From an uncultured Flavihumibacter sp. (GTDB lineage Bacteria > Bacteroidota > Bacteroidia > Chitinophagales > Chitinophagaceae), in the NCBI GenBank assembly GCA_946481605.1, contig CAMLPA010000214.1, positions 1-6,076 on the forward strand: DNA of 6,076 nucleotides, in the 5' to 3' direction. Positions 1 to 6,076 of this stretch are shown piece by piece. How positions within the stretch are numbered: position 1 is the stretch's first letter; every line of letters begins with the position of its first letter. Under the pieces are notes generated by a model. The model had not been told where the DNA came from. It made no database searches and saw nothing but the letters and a program-made list of their open reading frames with translations. Both the position numbers and the translations under genes were made by a program.

Positions 1-236
1 GGTCCGGTAATCATCACTTTGATGTTGATGGTAGCCTCGTTGCCCGGAAGTTTTACAAACTCCACATTGGTATAAGGCTGGTAGGGCCAGGTGCGTTCTG
101 TTCCCCAGGAAGCGCCATGCTGCACGGCGAAGTAAACACCTTCGACACCTTCATACTGCATCATATCTTTTTTGCAGGCAGTCATCGACAGCATAAAAAA
201 CGATAAGATGAGGAATATTTTATTGTTATGGTACAT
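1..236 (-). CDS. DUF4843-like lipoprotein, N-terminal part (cut by window edge)
   Basis: This is the third gene of the SusC-SusD operon. Only 78 full codons are inside the window and the reading frame is open at position 1. The protein starts MYHNNKIFLILSFFML, a lipoprotein signal peptide with a short charged n-region and a hydrophobic core, followed by a plausible lipobox MTAC with Cys21 as the lipidated residue. The mature end begins CKKDMMQYEG and continues to VYFAV at residues 34-38. A lipidated Cys, then a short polar linker, then 'Y-E-G-x-x-G-V-Y-F' fits my memory of the DUF4843 family, lipoproteins of unknown function that often follow SusD in Bacteroidota. The start codon lies 26 bp after the SusD stop, and an A/G-rich stretch (AAAAAAGAAAGA) ends a few bases before the ATG. 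It is probably anchored in the outer membrane as an accessory of the SusCD transporter. The lipoprotein call is strong; the family call is moderate because most of the domain is missing. Confidence 0.65.
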   Translation of the reverse strand, partial: MYHNNKIFLILSFFMLSMTACKKDMMQYEGVEGVYFAVQHGASWGTERTWPYQPYTNVEFVKLPGNEATINIKVMITG

Positions 237-262
237 GATCTTTCTTTTTTGCAGATGAATAT

Positions 263-1726
263 TTATTTGCCACGCAGGCTGATCTCGCTGTCCGGAAGTG
301 GCACCACATAATTTTCAAGCACCATGGTTTTCGTTCCGGTAAGCGCGGCGTTGTTGGGAACCGTTTGCATGGCATTGCGTTTGTAGTAGAAGAACATTTG
401 TCCTTCACCAATCATCTCTTTTCTGAACTCCGCGGTGATGGCCGTTTTCAACTCCGCTTCACTTCCGGGAGAAAGACTGACGCAGTTCCTGGCGGCACGC
501 AGCGCATTCAGGTAAGCCCTGCCCTCTTCCAGGGTACCACTGCATTCGGCGCCAATCAGCAACAATTCGCTCAGGCGGATCAACGGGATCATATAACGAC
601 CCGGCGCATCCACATAATCTTTGTATTTCTGGCTGGTGAGCAATGTACCGTTCTCCAGTGTAACGTTCTCCCATATCCGCCGACGGTAATCATTTTCATC
701 GTCATACATTTCATTTACCCGTGCCATATCGGCATTGCCTGCATTGAAAGAGAGCCTGGCGCCGGGTTGAATACTGGCTGAAAAAACATTGTTGTACATA
801 TTCACCCGGTTGATGGTGTACAGGGAGAACATCACTTCTGTTGAAAACATACGGTCAGGCTTATCCGCACTGGTGGCAGCGGCGTTCGTCACATAAGGAA
901 ACACCGGCTTTGAAGGTGATTGAACTTCTTCCAATATGGCTTTCGCCTCCTGGAAAGCGGCATTCTTTTCCTGCATCCAGAGTTGCGCACGCGCCATCAG
1001 GGCACGCACAGCATAATAGTTTAACCTGTACTGGCGGAAGAAAAGATCATTTGTGCCGACAGGATTCGCGGCATTGCGTACCCCTTCCGTTAGCACAGGA
1101 TCCGCTTCGCGCAGCAGGTCTCGTGCTGCAGTGAGATCGGCCATCACTTTTTCCATTACTTCAGCAGAACTCAGTAACGGGGTCACTTCTGTAGCAGCAG
1201 TTGTTTTATAAGGAATGGCTGCTGCCGTTTTTTTCTCCTCCGACCATATTGGCCCGAAGAGCCGCAACATATCAAAATGCAACATGGCGCGCAAAGCAAG
1301 GGCTTCCCCTTTCACAATACCGAAATACGGCGCGGGCAACAACGGATTCTGGTCGCCACATTTTTCGATGATCACATTACAGTTGGCAATCAGTTCATAG
1401 CTTTTCCTCCACATATTGTCGAAGCCCAGCTTTGTATTGTCGGCCGTGTACGTAAACATGGTGTAATTGTAATACGGATGGGTGGACGACACCATATAAT
1501 AATACTGCGCCAGCACATCCAAAGCGGCGGCAGACATATTCTGTCCATAAACCGAGGCGTTGGCGAGGTCCACATAAACGCCGTTCAGCGCTTTCAGGTA
1601 ACCATCGCGGGAGGAGAAAAGCATGTCTTCCGACAAACGATCGGAAGGCTTCACATCGATCCACTTTTTACAGGAGACCGAAGTGAACGCAAAAACCGCG
1701 CAGGTGAAAAATATTTTAATGTTCAT
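263..1726 (-). CDS. SusD/RagB family nutrient-uptake outer membrane lipoprotein
   Basis: This is the surface lipoprotein that caps the SusC barrel and helps capture substrate; SusD lids in this family open and close on their SusC partner. Its 487 aa is within the usual 450-600. The signal peptide covers residues 1-18, with Cys19 as the likely lipidation site (TSVSC, then KKWIDVKPSDR). The N-terminal helical SusD-like region shows the family hallmark at residues 140-159 (GEALALRAMLHFD...RLFGP). The C-terminal SusD/RagB domain shows RLSELLLIGAE (384-394), the LNALRAAR segment (406-413), EFRKEMIGEGQMFFYYKR (433-450) and the closing YVVPLPDSEI (473-482). The gene is intact and begins 21 bp after the SusC stop with no Shine-Dalgarno, so it is surely co-transcribed and probably depends on an A-rich, unstructured start region, as is common in this phylum. 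Substrate cannot be read from sequence: the family includes glycan binders as well as the peptide importer component RagB. Confidence 0.97.
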   Translation of the reverse strand: MNIKIFFTCAVFAFTSVSCKKWIDVKPSDRLSEDMLFSSRDGYLKALNGVYVDLANASVYGQNMSAAALDVLAQYYYMVSSTHPYYNYTMFTYTADNTKLGFDNMWRKSYELIANCNVIIEKCGDQNPLLPAPYFGIVKGEALALRAMLHFDMLRLFGPIWSEEKKTAAAIPYKTTAATEVTPLLSSAEVMEKVMADLTAARDLLREADPVLTEGVRNAANPVGTNDLFFRQYRLNYYAVRALMARAQLWMQEKNAAFQEAKAILEEVQSPSKPVFPYVTNAAATSADKPDRMFSTEVMFSLYTINRVNMYNNVFSASIQPGARLSFNAGNADMARVNEMYDDENDYRRRIWENVTLENGTLLTSQKYKDYVDAPGRYMIPLIRLSELLLIGAECSGTLEEGRAYLNALRAARNCVSLSPGSEAELKTAITAEFRKEMIGEGQMFFYYKRNAMQTVPNNAALTGTKTMVLENYVVPLPDSEISLRGK

Positions 1727-1747
1727 ACAAACTTGTTTGGAATGGTG

Positions 1748-4700
1748 TTAAAAACGAATACCCAGCGACAATGATACCGAACGGGCGAAAGGATAATCCA
1801 GCCCTCTCTCGTTCACTACGGAAGCGATCCGGAAGATATCGTTCATGTATGCACGCACATTCATGGACGAAGCGCCCAGTTTGTGCAACCATGCGGCAGC
1901 GCTGGTTTCGTAACCGAACGAAATGGATTCTCCGGCGATCAGGTTGTTGTTGGCGATGAAGCGGGACGAAATCGGCGTTACATCAGAAGAAGATATCGCC
2001 CTGAAAACAGCGTTATCTCCGGGATTCTTCCACCTGTCGTACAAAGCGCGTTTGTCCTGGTTCAGCGCAATATTCGCCATGGAAATATTCTCTACTTTTT
2101 CATACAGGGTTTGCATGAATACCTGTCCGCCCAAACGGTACCGCAGGTTAATAGACGCGGAGAAACCTTTGTAGCGGGCCGTTGTGCCGATGATGCCTTC
2201 AAGATCGGGATCACTGTTGCCAACCACTTTTTCATCGTTGTAATTGTGTACAAACGTTTGCTGATCGTTGCTGTTCAGAAACACTTCCCTTCCCGTAACG
2301 GGATCAATACCTACAGAACGGACGGCCCAGAGATCAGAAGGACTTCCGCCATCATAATAACGTATAAGATTACGGCTCTTGTTCTCCTTATTGAACTGAT
2401 CCAGCGAATTGCCGATATTACGGTACTCCGATTTCCATTGGCGCATGTTCACGTTCACGAGCCAGTTGAAGTTTTTCCTGCGCAGGAAAGTATAATCGGC
2501 GATGATGGTAAAGCCCTTTGTAAGTTGTTCGCCCATATTCTGCGCGATGCTGGTTACGCCGGAAGAAGAAGGCATGGCTACGAAAACCAGCAGCGGATCG
2601 GTGTTCTTGATGAAATAATCCGCGTTCACCCTTACGCGCCGGTCGAGGAGCAATACATCCAACCCGATATTCTTATCCAGCGTTTTCTGCCATTTCAGGT
2701 TGCTGTTGCCGAAGTTATTGATGACCACACTCGACCCGAAGGGATTCCTGTTCTCGTTGTTGTAGCGGTACACCCGCATGGAAATATAATCACTGAAATT
2801 CTGGTTACCGGGGTTACCGATGGAGCCGCGGAGCCTCAACTGATCGAACCAGGCCAGCCCTGAATTACGGATAAAGTTTTCATTGTGGAGGTTCCAGCCC
2901 GTGCCGACCGACCAGATGGAAGTGAACTGTTTGCGTGCACCGTAAACGGAGGAGCCATCAGACCGCAGCGTGGCATCGAACAGGAACCTGTCGTTGTAAG
3001 CATAACCTGTGTTGAGGAAAAAACTCGCGTTCCTGCGCTGTGCTTCCTGGTAAGACGACCTTCTTCCCTCGGGATAGCCGAAGGCGAAAGTTGGATTACT
3101 GAAATCATCGTCTACGAAACCACGCACTTCATACCCGCTCATTTCAGATTCCAACTGATTCATTCTAACCCCTGCAACGGCGTTCACCATATGCCTTCCA
3201 TTGAGCAGTTTGCCGTAGGTGAAACTGAAATCTCCATCGTAGTTCATCTCTTCCGAATTGCTCTCGTTGTATGTGCCCTGTTGCAGCACATCCACCGCAA
3301 TGAATTCGGAGTTAAACGGAGAACGGAAAATTTTATCGCGCGTGGTGATCCTGCGTACACTGGCGCGGGCCCTGGCCCGGAGTTCATCAAAAATGCGCCA
3401 TTCAATTTCAAAATTATTGGTAAAACCCTGCGAACGTGATTCGTTCACATTGTTGTTGCGCATGTCATAGAGCGGGTTGTACACATTCATTGTTTGCGAC
3501 GAGAACGTAGCCAGATCCAGGTATTGAAAGGATTCCATGACCTTATCTATACCGCCCTGTGCGTTGTATTTACGGTGGTAAGGATTTGCCCGGGAGAAAC
3601 GGGAGAAAGGCACACTTTCGCGGCTGGCGCTGGTATAATCGATACTCAGCGAGTTGTTGAAAGAGAGTTTCCCTTTGCGGTAGATCAGCCTGATGTTGCC
3701 ACTGGTTACATCGCGGGAAGAACCTTGCATTACCCCGTTCGTATTACCGATGGTGAGCATGGCGCTGTACCGCAGGTTGGCGTCGCCACCTTCCGCCATC
3801 AGCGTGTGGCGCAGTACAGGTGCGAAGCGGAGCGGTTCGTTGGGCCAGTAAGTATCCACGCCGCGTTCCACTTCTTTTTTCCTTTCAAAATATTTCTGCT
3901 CCAGGTCGTAGTTGGTGAGGTTGCCGTTGGCATCGCGGGAGCCGAAGAAACCGGAGAGTTTTTCGAATTCGAGTTTCTCGGCGGCGTTCATCAGGTTATA
4001 GTCTGAAAGATCGGCGAAAGAAAAAGAGGAATTGAGGTTATACGAAAGCCTGAGTTGGCCGGGCACTGGTCTTTTTGTTTCCACCACCACCACGCCGTTG
4101 GCGGCCCTTGAGCCGTAGATAGCCGTGGCTGCGGCATCTTTGAGAACGGTGATGCTTTCCACGCGGTCCATACTCAGGTCACTGATGATGGTAAGGGTGG
4201 ATTCGAATCCGTCTAATATAAACAGGGGCTGGTTGGGATTGGTACCATATTCTTCCGTTAAACCGATCACGCTGCTTTTGCCGCGTATTTCAATATCAGG
4301 GAGTCGGTTGGGATCGGAACCGAAAATATTGTTGTCGAGCACCGCGAACGAAGGGTCCAGGGTTTTCAGACTTTGAAGAATATTCTGGTTGCCGATATTC
4401 TTTAACTCCTTTGCGGTATAGGTAGAAGAGGAACCCGTAAAACTTTCTTTTTTACGCTGATAGATCCCTGTTACCACGAGATCCGTCATGGCCGCAGCGG
4501 AGACGATCATCTTTATCCGTAAAGGACCGGCGCCACTCACCTTCACCAACTGATCTTCATAACCAACATAAGATACGGCCAGCGACTGGCCGCGTTCGGC
4601 TTCAATACTGAAATTCCCGCGCGCATCAGCGCTTACACCTTTGCGGGAGCCCTTCACCACAATACTTGCCCCGGCAATGGGTTCATCCTGTTCGGAAAGA

Positions 4701-5173
4701 ATGGTTCCCGTTACACGAATCAACGTATCGGCCCGTTGTACCGGGTTTGCCGGCAACCTTTCAGTATTGGTTTCAAGAGGCGCTATTTTTCGGGACAGTG
4801 TCACCGTTTTTCCATCCAGCCGGAATTGCAGGGGTTGGTCTTCCATGATCTTCCGGAGGAAAGCTTCCAGCGGCATCTCCTTCGCGGAAACGTTTACAGG
4901 CTTCGTGTTTACTAATAACCGTTGGTTGTAGAAAAACACCACACCGGTCTGCTTCTCCACGAGGGAGAACAGTTTTTTCAACTGGATGCCCTTACCCGAG
5001 ATGGTCACATTCTGGGAACGGGTGCTGGCCGAAACGGTAAGGGAAGCGACGAACAGAAAAAAACTCAGCATTCTCATAGCTTTCAGAATTGGTGCCCTGC
5101 GCCATTCCCCCGATAAGGGAAAAGCGCGTGGCGACCTGCCACACGGGGTGGCAGATACAGCAGTTTTTTGCAT
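1748..5173 (-). CDS. SusC/RagA family TonB-linked outer membrane transporter with STN signalling domain
   Basis: This is a TonB-dependent importer of 1141 aa. A 30-residue basic leader precedes the hydrophobic signal core (about 33-50, ending SAS-TRSQ). The STN domain follows at about 55-128, then a carboxypeptidase-regulatory-like beta-sandwich at about 153-225 (VTGTIL...PIAGASIVVKG...GNFSI...YVGYEDQ). The TonB-box region DLVVTGIYQRKKE is at 231-243 and the plug at about 247-368, with IEIRGKSSV (295-302), PLFILDGFE (316-324) and VESITVLKDAAATAIYGSRA (338-357). The rest is the beta-barrel, including the typical LYDRWKNPGDN (1044-1054) and ending in LSLGIRF with a terminal Phe. It pairs with the SusD downstream. 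The STN domain marks it as a transducer that signals to the upstream FecR. The long start at 5173 is preferred because an MQKTA-type beginning is familiar in SusC proteins; ATGs at 5077 or 5071, just before the signal core, are the alternative. No SD precedes either. Substrate unknown. Confidence 0.97.
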   Translation of the reverse strand: MQKTAVSATPCGRSPRAFPLSGEWRRAPILKAMRMLSFFLFVASLTVSASTRSQNVTISGKGIQLKKLFSLVEKQTGVVFFYNQRLLVNTKPVNVSAKEMPLEAFLRKIMEDQPLQFRLDGKTVTLSRKIAPLETNTERLPANPVQRADTLIRVTGTILSEQDEPIAGASIVVKGSRKGVSADARGNFSIEAERGQSLAVSYVGYEDQLVKVSGAGPLRIKMIVSAAAMTDLVVTGIYQRKKESFTGSSSTYTAKELKNIGNQNILQSLKTLDPSFAVLDNNIFGSDPNRLPDIEIRGKSSVIGLTEEYGTNPNQPLFILDGFESTLTIISDLSMDRVESITVLKDAAATAIYGSRAANGVVVVETKRPVPGQLRLSYNLNSSFSFADLSDYNLMNAAEKLEFEKLSGFFGSRDANGNLTNYDLEQKYFERKKEVERGVDTYWPNEPLRFAPVLRHTLMAEGGDANLRYSAMLTIGNTNGVMQGSSRDVTSGNIRLIYRKGKLSFNNSLSIDYTSASRESVPFSRFSRANPYHRKYNAQGGIDKVMESFQYLDLATFSSQTMNVYNPLYDMRNNNVNESRSQGFTNNFEIEWRIFDELRARARASVRRITTRDKIFRSPFNSEFIAVDVLQQGTYNESNSEEMNYDGDFSFTYGKLLNGRHMVNAVAGVRMNQLESEMSGYEVRGFVDDDFSNPTFAFGYPEGRRSSYQEAQRRNASFFLNTGYAYNDRFLFDATLRSDGSSVYGARKQFTSIWSVGTGWNLHNENFIRNSGLAWFDQLRLRGSIGNPGNQNFSDYISMRVYRYNNENRNPFGSSVVINNFGNSNLKWQKTLDKNIGLDVLLLDRRVRVNADYFIKNTDPLLVFVAMPSSSGVTSIAQNMGEQLTKGFTIIADYTFLRRKNFNWLVNVNMRQWKSEYRNIGNSLDQFNKENKSRNLIRYYDGGSPSDLWAVRSVGIDPVTGREVFLNSNDQQTFVHNYNDEKVVGNSDPDLEGIIGTTARYKGFSASINLRYRLGGQVFMQTLYEKVENISMANIALNQDKRALYDRWKNPGDNAVFRAISSSDVTPISSRFIANNNLIAGESISFGYETSAAAWLHKLGASSMNVRAYMNDIFRIASVVNERGLDYPFARSVSLSLGIRF
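5128..5154 (-). other. Two overlapping, mutually exclusive hairpins in the first SusC codons
   Basis: In the SusC mRNA, CTGCCAC (5154-5148) pairs perfectly with GTGGCAG (5142-5136) across a 5-nt loop. The same GTGGC (5142-5138) can instead pair with GCCAC (5132-5128), also across a 5-nt loop. Only one can form at a time. They begin about 20 nt after the assumed start codon, in the basic leader before the signal core, and would sit in the 5' UTR if translation began at 5077. Whether they regulate anything is unknown; the first stem is much the stronger. Confidence 0.35.
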
Positions 5174-5180
5174 ACTTTTG
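5173..5180 (+). promoter_or_regulatory. Candidate Bacteroidota -7 promoter box on the plus strand
   Basis: TACTTTTG matches the Bacteroidota consensus TAnnTTTG at all fixed positions. It overlaps the first base of the SusC start codon and drives away from SusC, toward the terminator at 5240-5274. No convincing TTTG or TTG -33 element lies 19-22 bp upstream (the bases there are GGTGGC), so the assignment is tentative; an 8-mer of this kind can occur by chance. Confidence 0.3.
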
Positions 5181-5184
5181 TTGC

Positions 5185-5274
5185 AGTTTGGTTGTTAAGA
5201 AATATGCTTACAGCGCATTTTTATACCAGCCATCTTTTCGCCGGGGGTGTCGCAAGCACCTCCGGTTCTTTTTT
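5185..5274 (+). ncRNA. Candidate cis-antisense small RNA opposite the SusC leader
   Basis: If transcription starts a few bases after the -7 box at 5173-5180 and stops at the terminator's U-run, the product is an RNA of about 90 nt, starting near 5185 (start uncertain by several bases). It has no meaningful ORF and is fully complementary to the SusC leader, from about 10 to 100 bases upstream of the start codon. Its 5' part would cover the A/C-rich ribosome entry region. Position and architecture (ECF/FecR, then antisense RNA, then SusC) match what I recall of DonS-type RNAs in Bacteroides, which repress SusC-SusD operons. The terminator is clear; the promoter and the RNA itself are inference. 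Confidence 0.35.
5240..5274 (+). terminator. Intrinsic terminator pointing to the plus strand
   Basis: CCGGGGGTG (5241-5249) pairs with CACCTCCGG (5257-5265) across a 7-nt loop (TCGCAAG), giving a nine-pair GC-rich stem, with one more G-U pair possible at 5240/5266. The T-run TTCTTTTTT (5266-5274) follows directly. In plus-strand RNA every stem position pairs, including a G-U at 5245/5261. In minus-strand RNA that position is a C-A mismatch, and no U-run follows the stem. Both points favour plus-strand use, although no plus-strand protein gene is present. Confidence 0.6.
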
Positions 5275-5325
5275 GACCGGTTGTATCAAAGGCAGGTTTA
5301 TGGTTTTATGTTGATCCTCTTTTTT

Positions 5326-6076
5326 TTACGGCAATACAATCAGGCGCCGGCCTTCCATCCGGAAATGCACTTCGGATTCTTCCAAAGACTTCAGCACACC
5401 GGACAAACTCACATCCTTCCGCAGTTTCCCTCCGAAAATGATATCGGGCACCCCTTTTTCATATACTACTTCTATATCATACCAGCGTTCCAATTGCCGC
5501 ATCACTTCTGCTACACCCAGGCCATCAAAGTTGAAGAGCCCGTTTTTCCAGGCCATCACTTTGTCTGTATCAACTTCTGTTTCGAGCGCAATACCTGCGG
5601 TGGAATTTGTTTTCAGGCGCGCCTGCTGTCCCGGGCGCAGCAACAGTTCGCCCTTACCTTCCGCCTTCATCCTCACTTTTCCTTCCAGCAGCGTGGTATG
5701 GATCGTATTTTCATTCGCATAAGCGTTCACATTAAAACTGGTGCCCAACACCTCCACCTCAGTTTCTGAGCCAATGTTTACCCGGAAAGGCTTCTCCGCA
5801 TTGCGAGCCACTTCAAAATACACTTCCCCGGTAACCTCCACCCGGCGTTCGTTTCCGGGAAAAGCGGTGGGGTAACGCAAGGTGCTTTCTGCATTGAGCC
5901 ATGCTCTGGAACCATCGGGCAACAATATGCTGAACTGGCGCCCTTTAGGCGTGGCAATACTGTTGTAGGCGATAGCTGCATCTTTTTGCAGTGGTTCATA
6001 CGCCACCACCCCATCTTTCAGCACCACTTTCGTACCGCTCTGGGTGGAGATCAACCCATTGCCAAGGCTATCCAAT
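5326..6076 (-). CDS. FecR-family anti-sigma factor with DUF4974 domain, C-terminal part (5' end outside window)
   Basis: This is the periplasmic part of a transmembrane anti-sigma factor. About 250 residues are visible and the frame is open at the right edge. The cytoplasmic sigma-binding region and the membrane helix, expected in the missing 80-150 residues, are not seen. Counting from the first visible whole codon (6075), the FecR domain spans about 39-136: ATPKGRQFSILLPDGSRAWLN (41-61), YPTAFPG (68-74), VEVTGEVYFEVA (79-90), PFRVN, VEVLGTSFNVNAY (107-119) and LLEGKVRM (129-136). The DUF4974 domain spans about 177-249: the gene ends FRMEGRRLIVLP. In the cell it would hold an ECF sigma factor until SusC's STN domain reports substrate. 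That sigma gene is expected just upstream, beyond the edge. The codon at 6075 is TTG, but nothing suggests it is a start, because it lies inside a normal FecR protein. No minus-strand terminator separates it from SusC. Confidence 0.95.
   Translation of the reverse strand, partial: LDSLGNGLISTQSGTKVVLKDGVVAYEPLQKDAAIAYNSIATPKGRQFSILLPDGSRAWLNAESTLRYPTAFPGNERRVEVTGEVYFEVARNAEKPFRVNIGSETEVEVLGTSFNVNAYANENTIHTTLLEGKVRMKAEGKGELLLRPGQQARLKTNSTAGIALETEVDTDKVMAWKNGLFNFDGLGVAEVMRQLERWYDIEVVYEKGVPDIIFGGKLRKDVSLSGVLKSLEESEVHFRMEGRRLIVLP

Larger units (their letters stand above)
5174..5325 (-). promoter_or_regulatory. FecR-SusC intergenic region / SusC mRNA leader
   Basis: This 152-bp gap carries the SusC 5' leader. 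The last 25 bases before the ATG are rich in C and A (ACAACCAAACTGCAACAAAAG) and look unstructured, with no Shine-Dalgarno. On the minus strand I see no match to the housekeeping Bacteroidota -7 box TAnnTTTG; the nearest is TATTTCTT (5195-5202 region) with four of six fixed positions. This fits, but does not prove, control by the ECF sigma factor paired with FecR, or read-through from FecR. The plus strand of the same gap carries a terminator and a candidate promoter, described separately. The exact position of a SusC promoter cannot be assigned from the sequence. Confidence 0.5.

Noticed and set aside
1727..1747. Weak inverted repeat (AAAC/GTTT) in the SusC-SusD spacer
   Set aside because: Four-base arms with a two-base loop are expected by chance and too tight to form a useful hairpin.
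1883..2863. 326-aa open frame on the plus strand inside the SusC gene
   Set aside because: It lies wholly opposite the SusC barrel, shows no recognisable domain, and its Val/Ile/His-rich makeup is what antisense reading of a barrel gene gives.
263..5173. Calling the locus a polysaccharide utilisation locus
   Set aside because: No glycoside hydrolase or other carbohydrate-active enzyme is visible; a SusC-SusD pair alone does not define a glycan substrate.
5195..5233. 12-codon upstream ORF (MAGIKMRCKHIS) in the SusC leader on the minus strand
   Set aside because: Too short to judge, no strong ribosome binding site, no run of regulatory codons; expected by chance.
5241..5265. Same hairpin read as a minus-strand terminator between FecR and SusC
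   Set aside because: The stem has a C-A mismatch in that orientation and is followed by CGAAAAGATGG with no U-run.
5321..5327. T-run at the end of FecR
   Set aside because: It is an A-run in FecR mRNA just after the stop codon and no GC-rich stem precedes it, so it is not a terminator for FecR.
5089..5769. 226-aa open frame on the plus strand across the gap and opposite FecR
   Set aside because: It runs antisense through a clear FecR domain, is interrupted in function by the plus-strand terminator inside it, and is rich in Phe, Gln and His without any domain.
6073..6075. TTG as the start codon of FecR
   Set aside because: The residues here are inside a normal FecR protein; the sigma-binding and membrane parts must lie upstream beyond the window.

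Overview
The window looks like a chromosomal segment of a Bacteroidota bacterium, most likely a Sphingobacteriia/Chitinophagia-type member. The evidence is a SusC/RagA transporter with an N-terminal STN domain, its SusD/RagB lipoprotein partner, a FecR anti-sigma factor carrying the Bacteroidota-type C-terminal DUF4974 domain, near absence of Shine-Dalgarno sites, and about 50% GC. The family within the phylum is an impression, not a demonstration.

All four protein genes lie on the minus strand and are read from right to left. Positions 6076-5326 hold the C-terminal part of a FecR-type anti-sigma factor whose start lies beyond the window edge. A 152-bp gap (5325-5174) follows. Then come the SusC-type TonB-dependent transporter (5173-1748, 1141 aa), 21 bp, the SusD-type lipoprotein (1726-263, 487 aa), 26 bp, and the first 78 codons of a small lipoprotein resembling the DUF4843 family (236-1, cut by the window edge). 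The last three genes look like one operon.

Together they read as an ECF-sigma/FecR-controlled nutrient-uptake locus. SusC (barrel) and SusD (lid) would import a bulky substrate across the outer membrane, and the DUF4843-like lipoprotein is a likely accessory. The SusC STN domain would report substrate binding to FecR, which would release an ECF sigma factor, expected just upstream of FecR outside the window. No degradative enzyme is visible, so the substrate is unknown.

The most interesting part is the FecR-SusC gap. It holds a good intrinsic terminator (5240-5274) that points to the plus strand, although no plus-strand gene exists here. A Bacteroidota-type -7 box (TACTTTTG, 5173-5180) lies upstream of it on the same strand and overlaps the SusC start codon. 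Together they outline a possible RNA of about 90 nt, fully antisense to the SusC leader, resembling the DonS class of cis-encoded antisense RNAs known from Bacteroides. The first SusC codons can also form two mutually exclusive hairpins (5128-5154).
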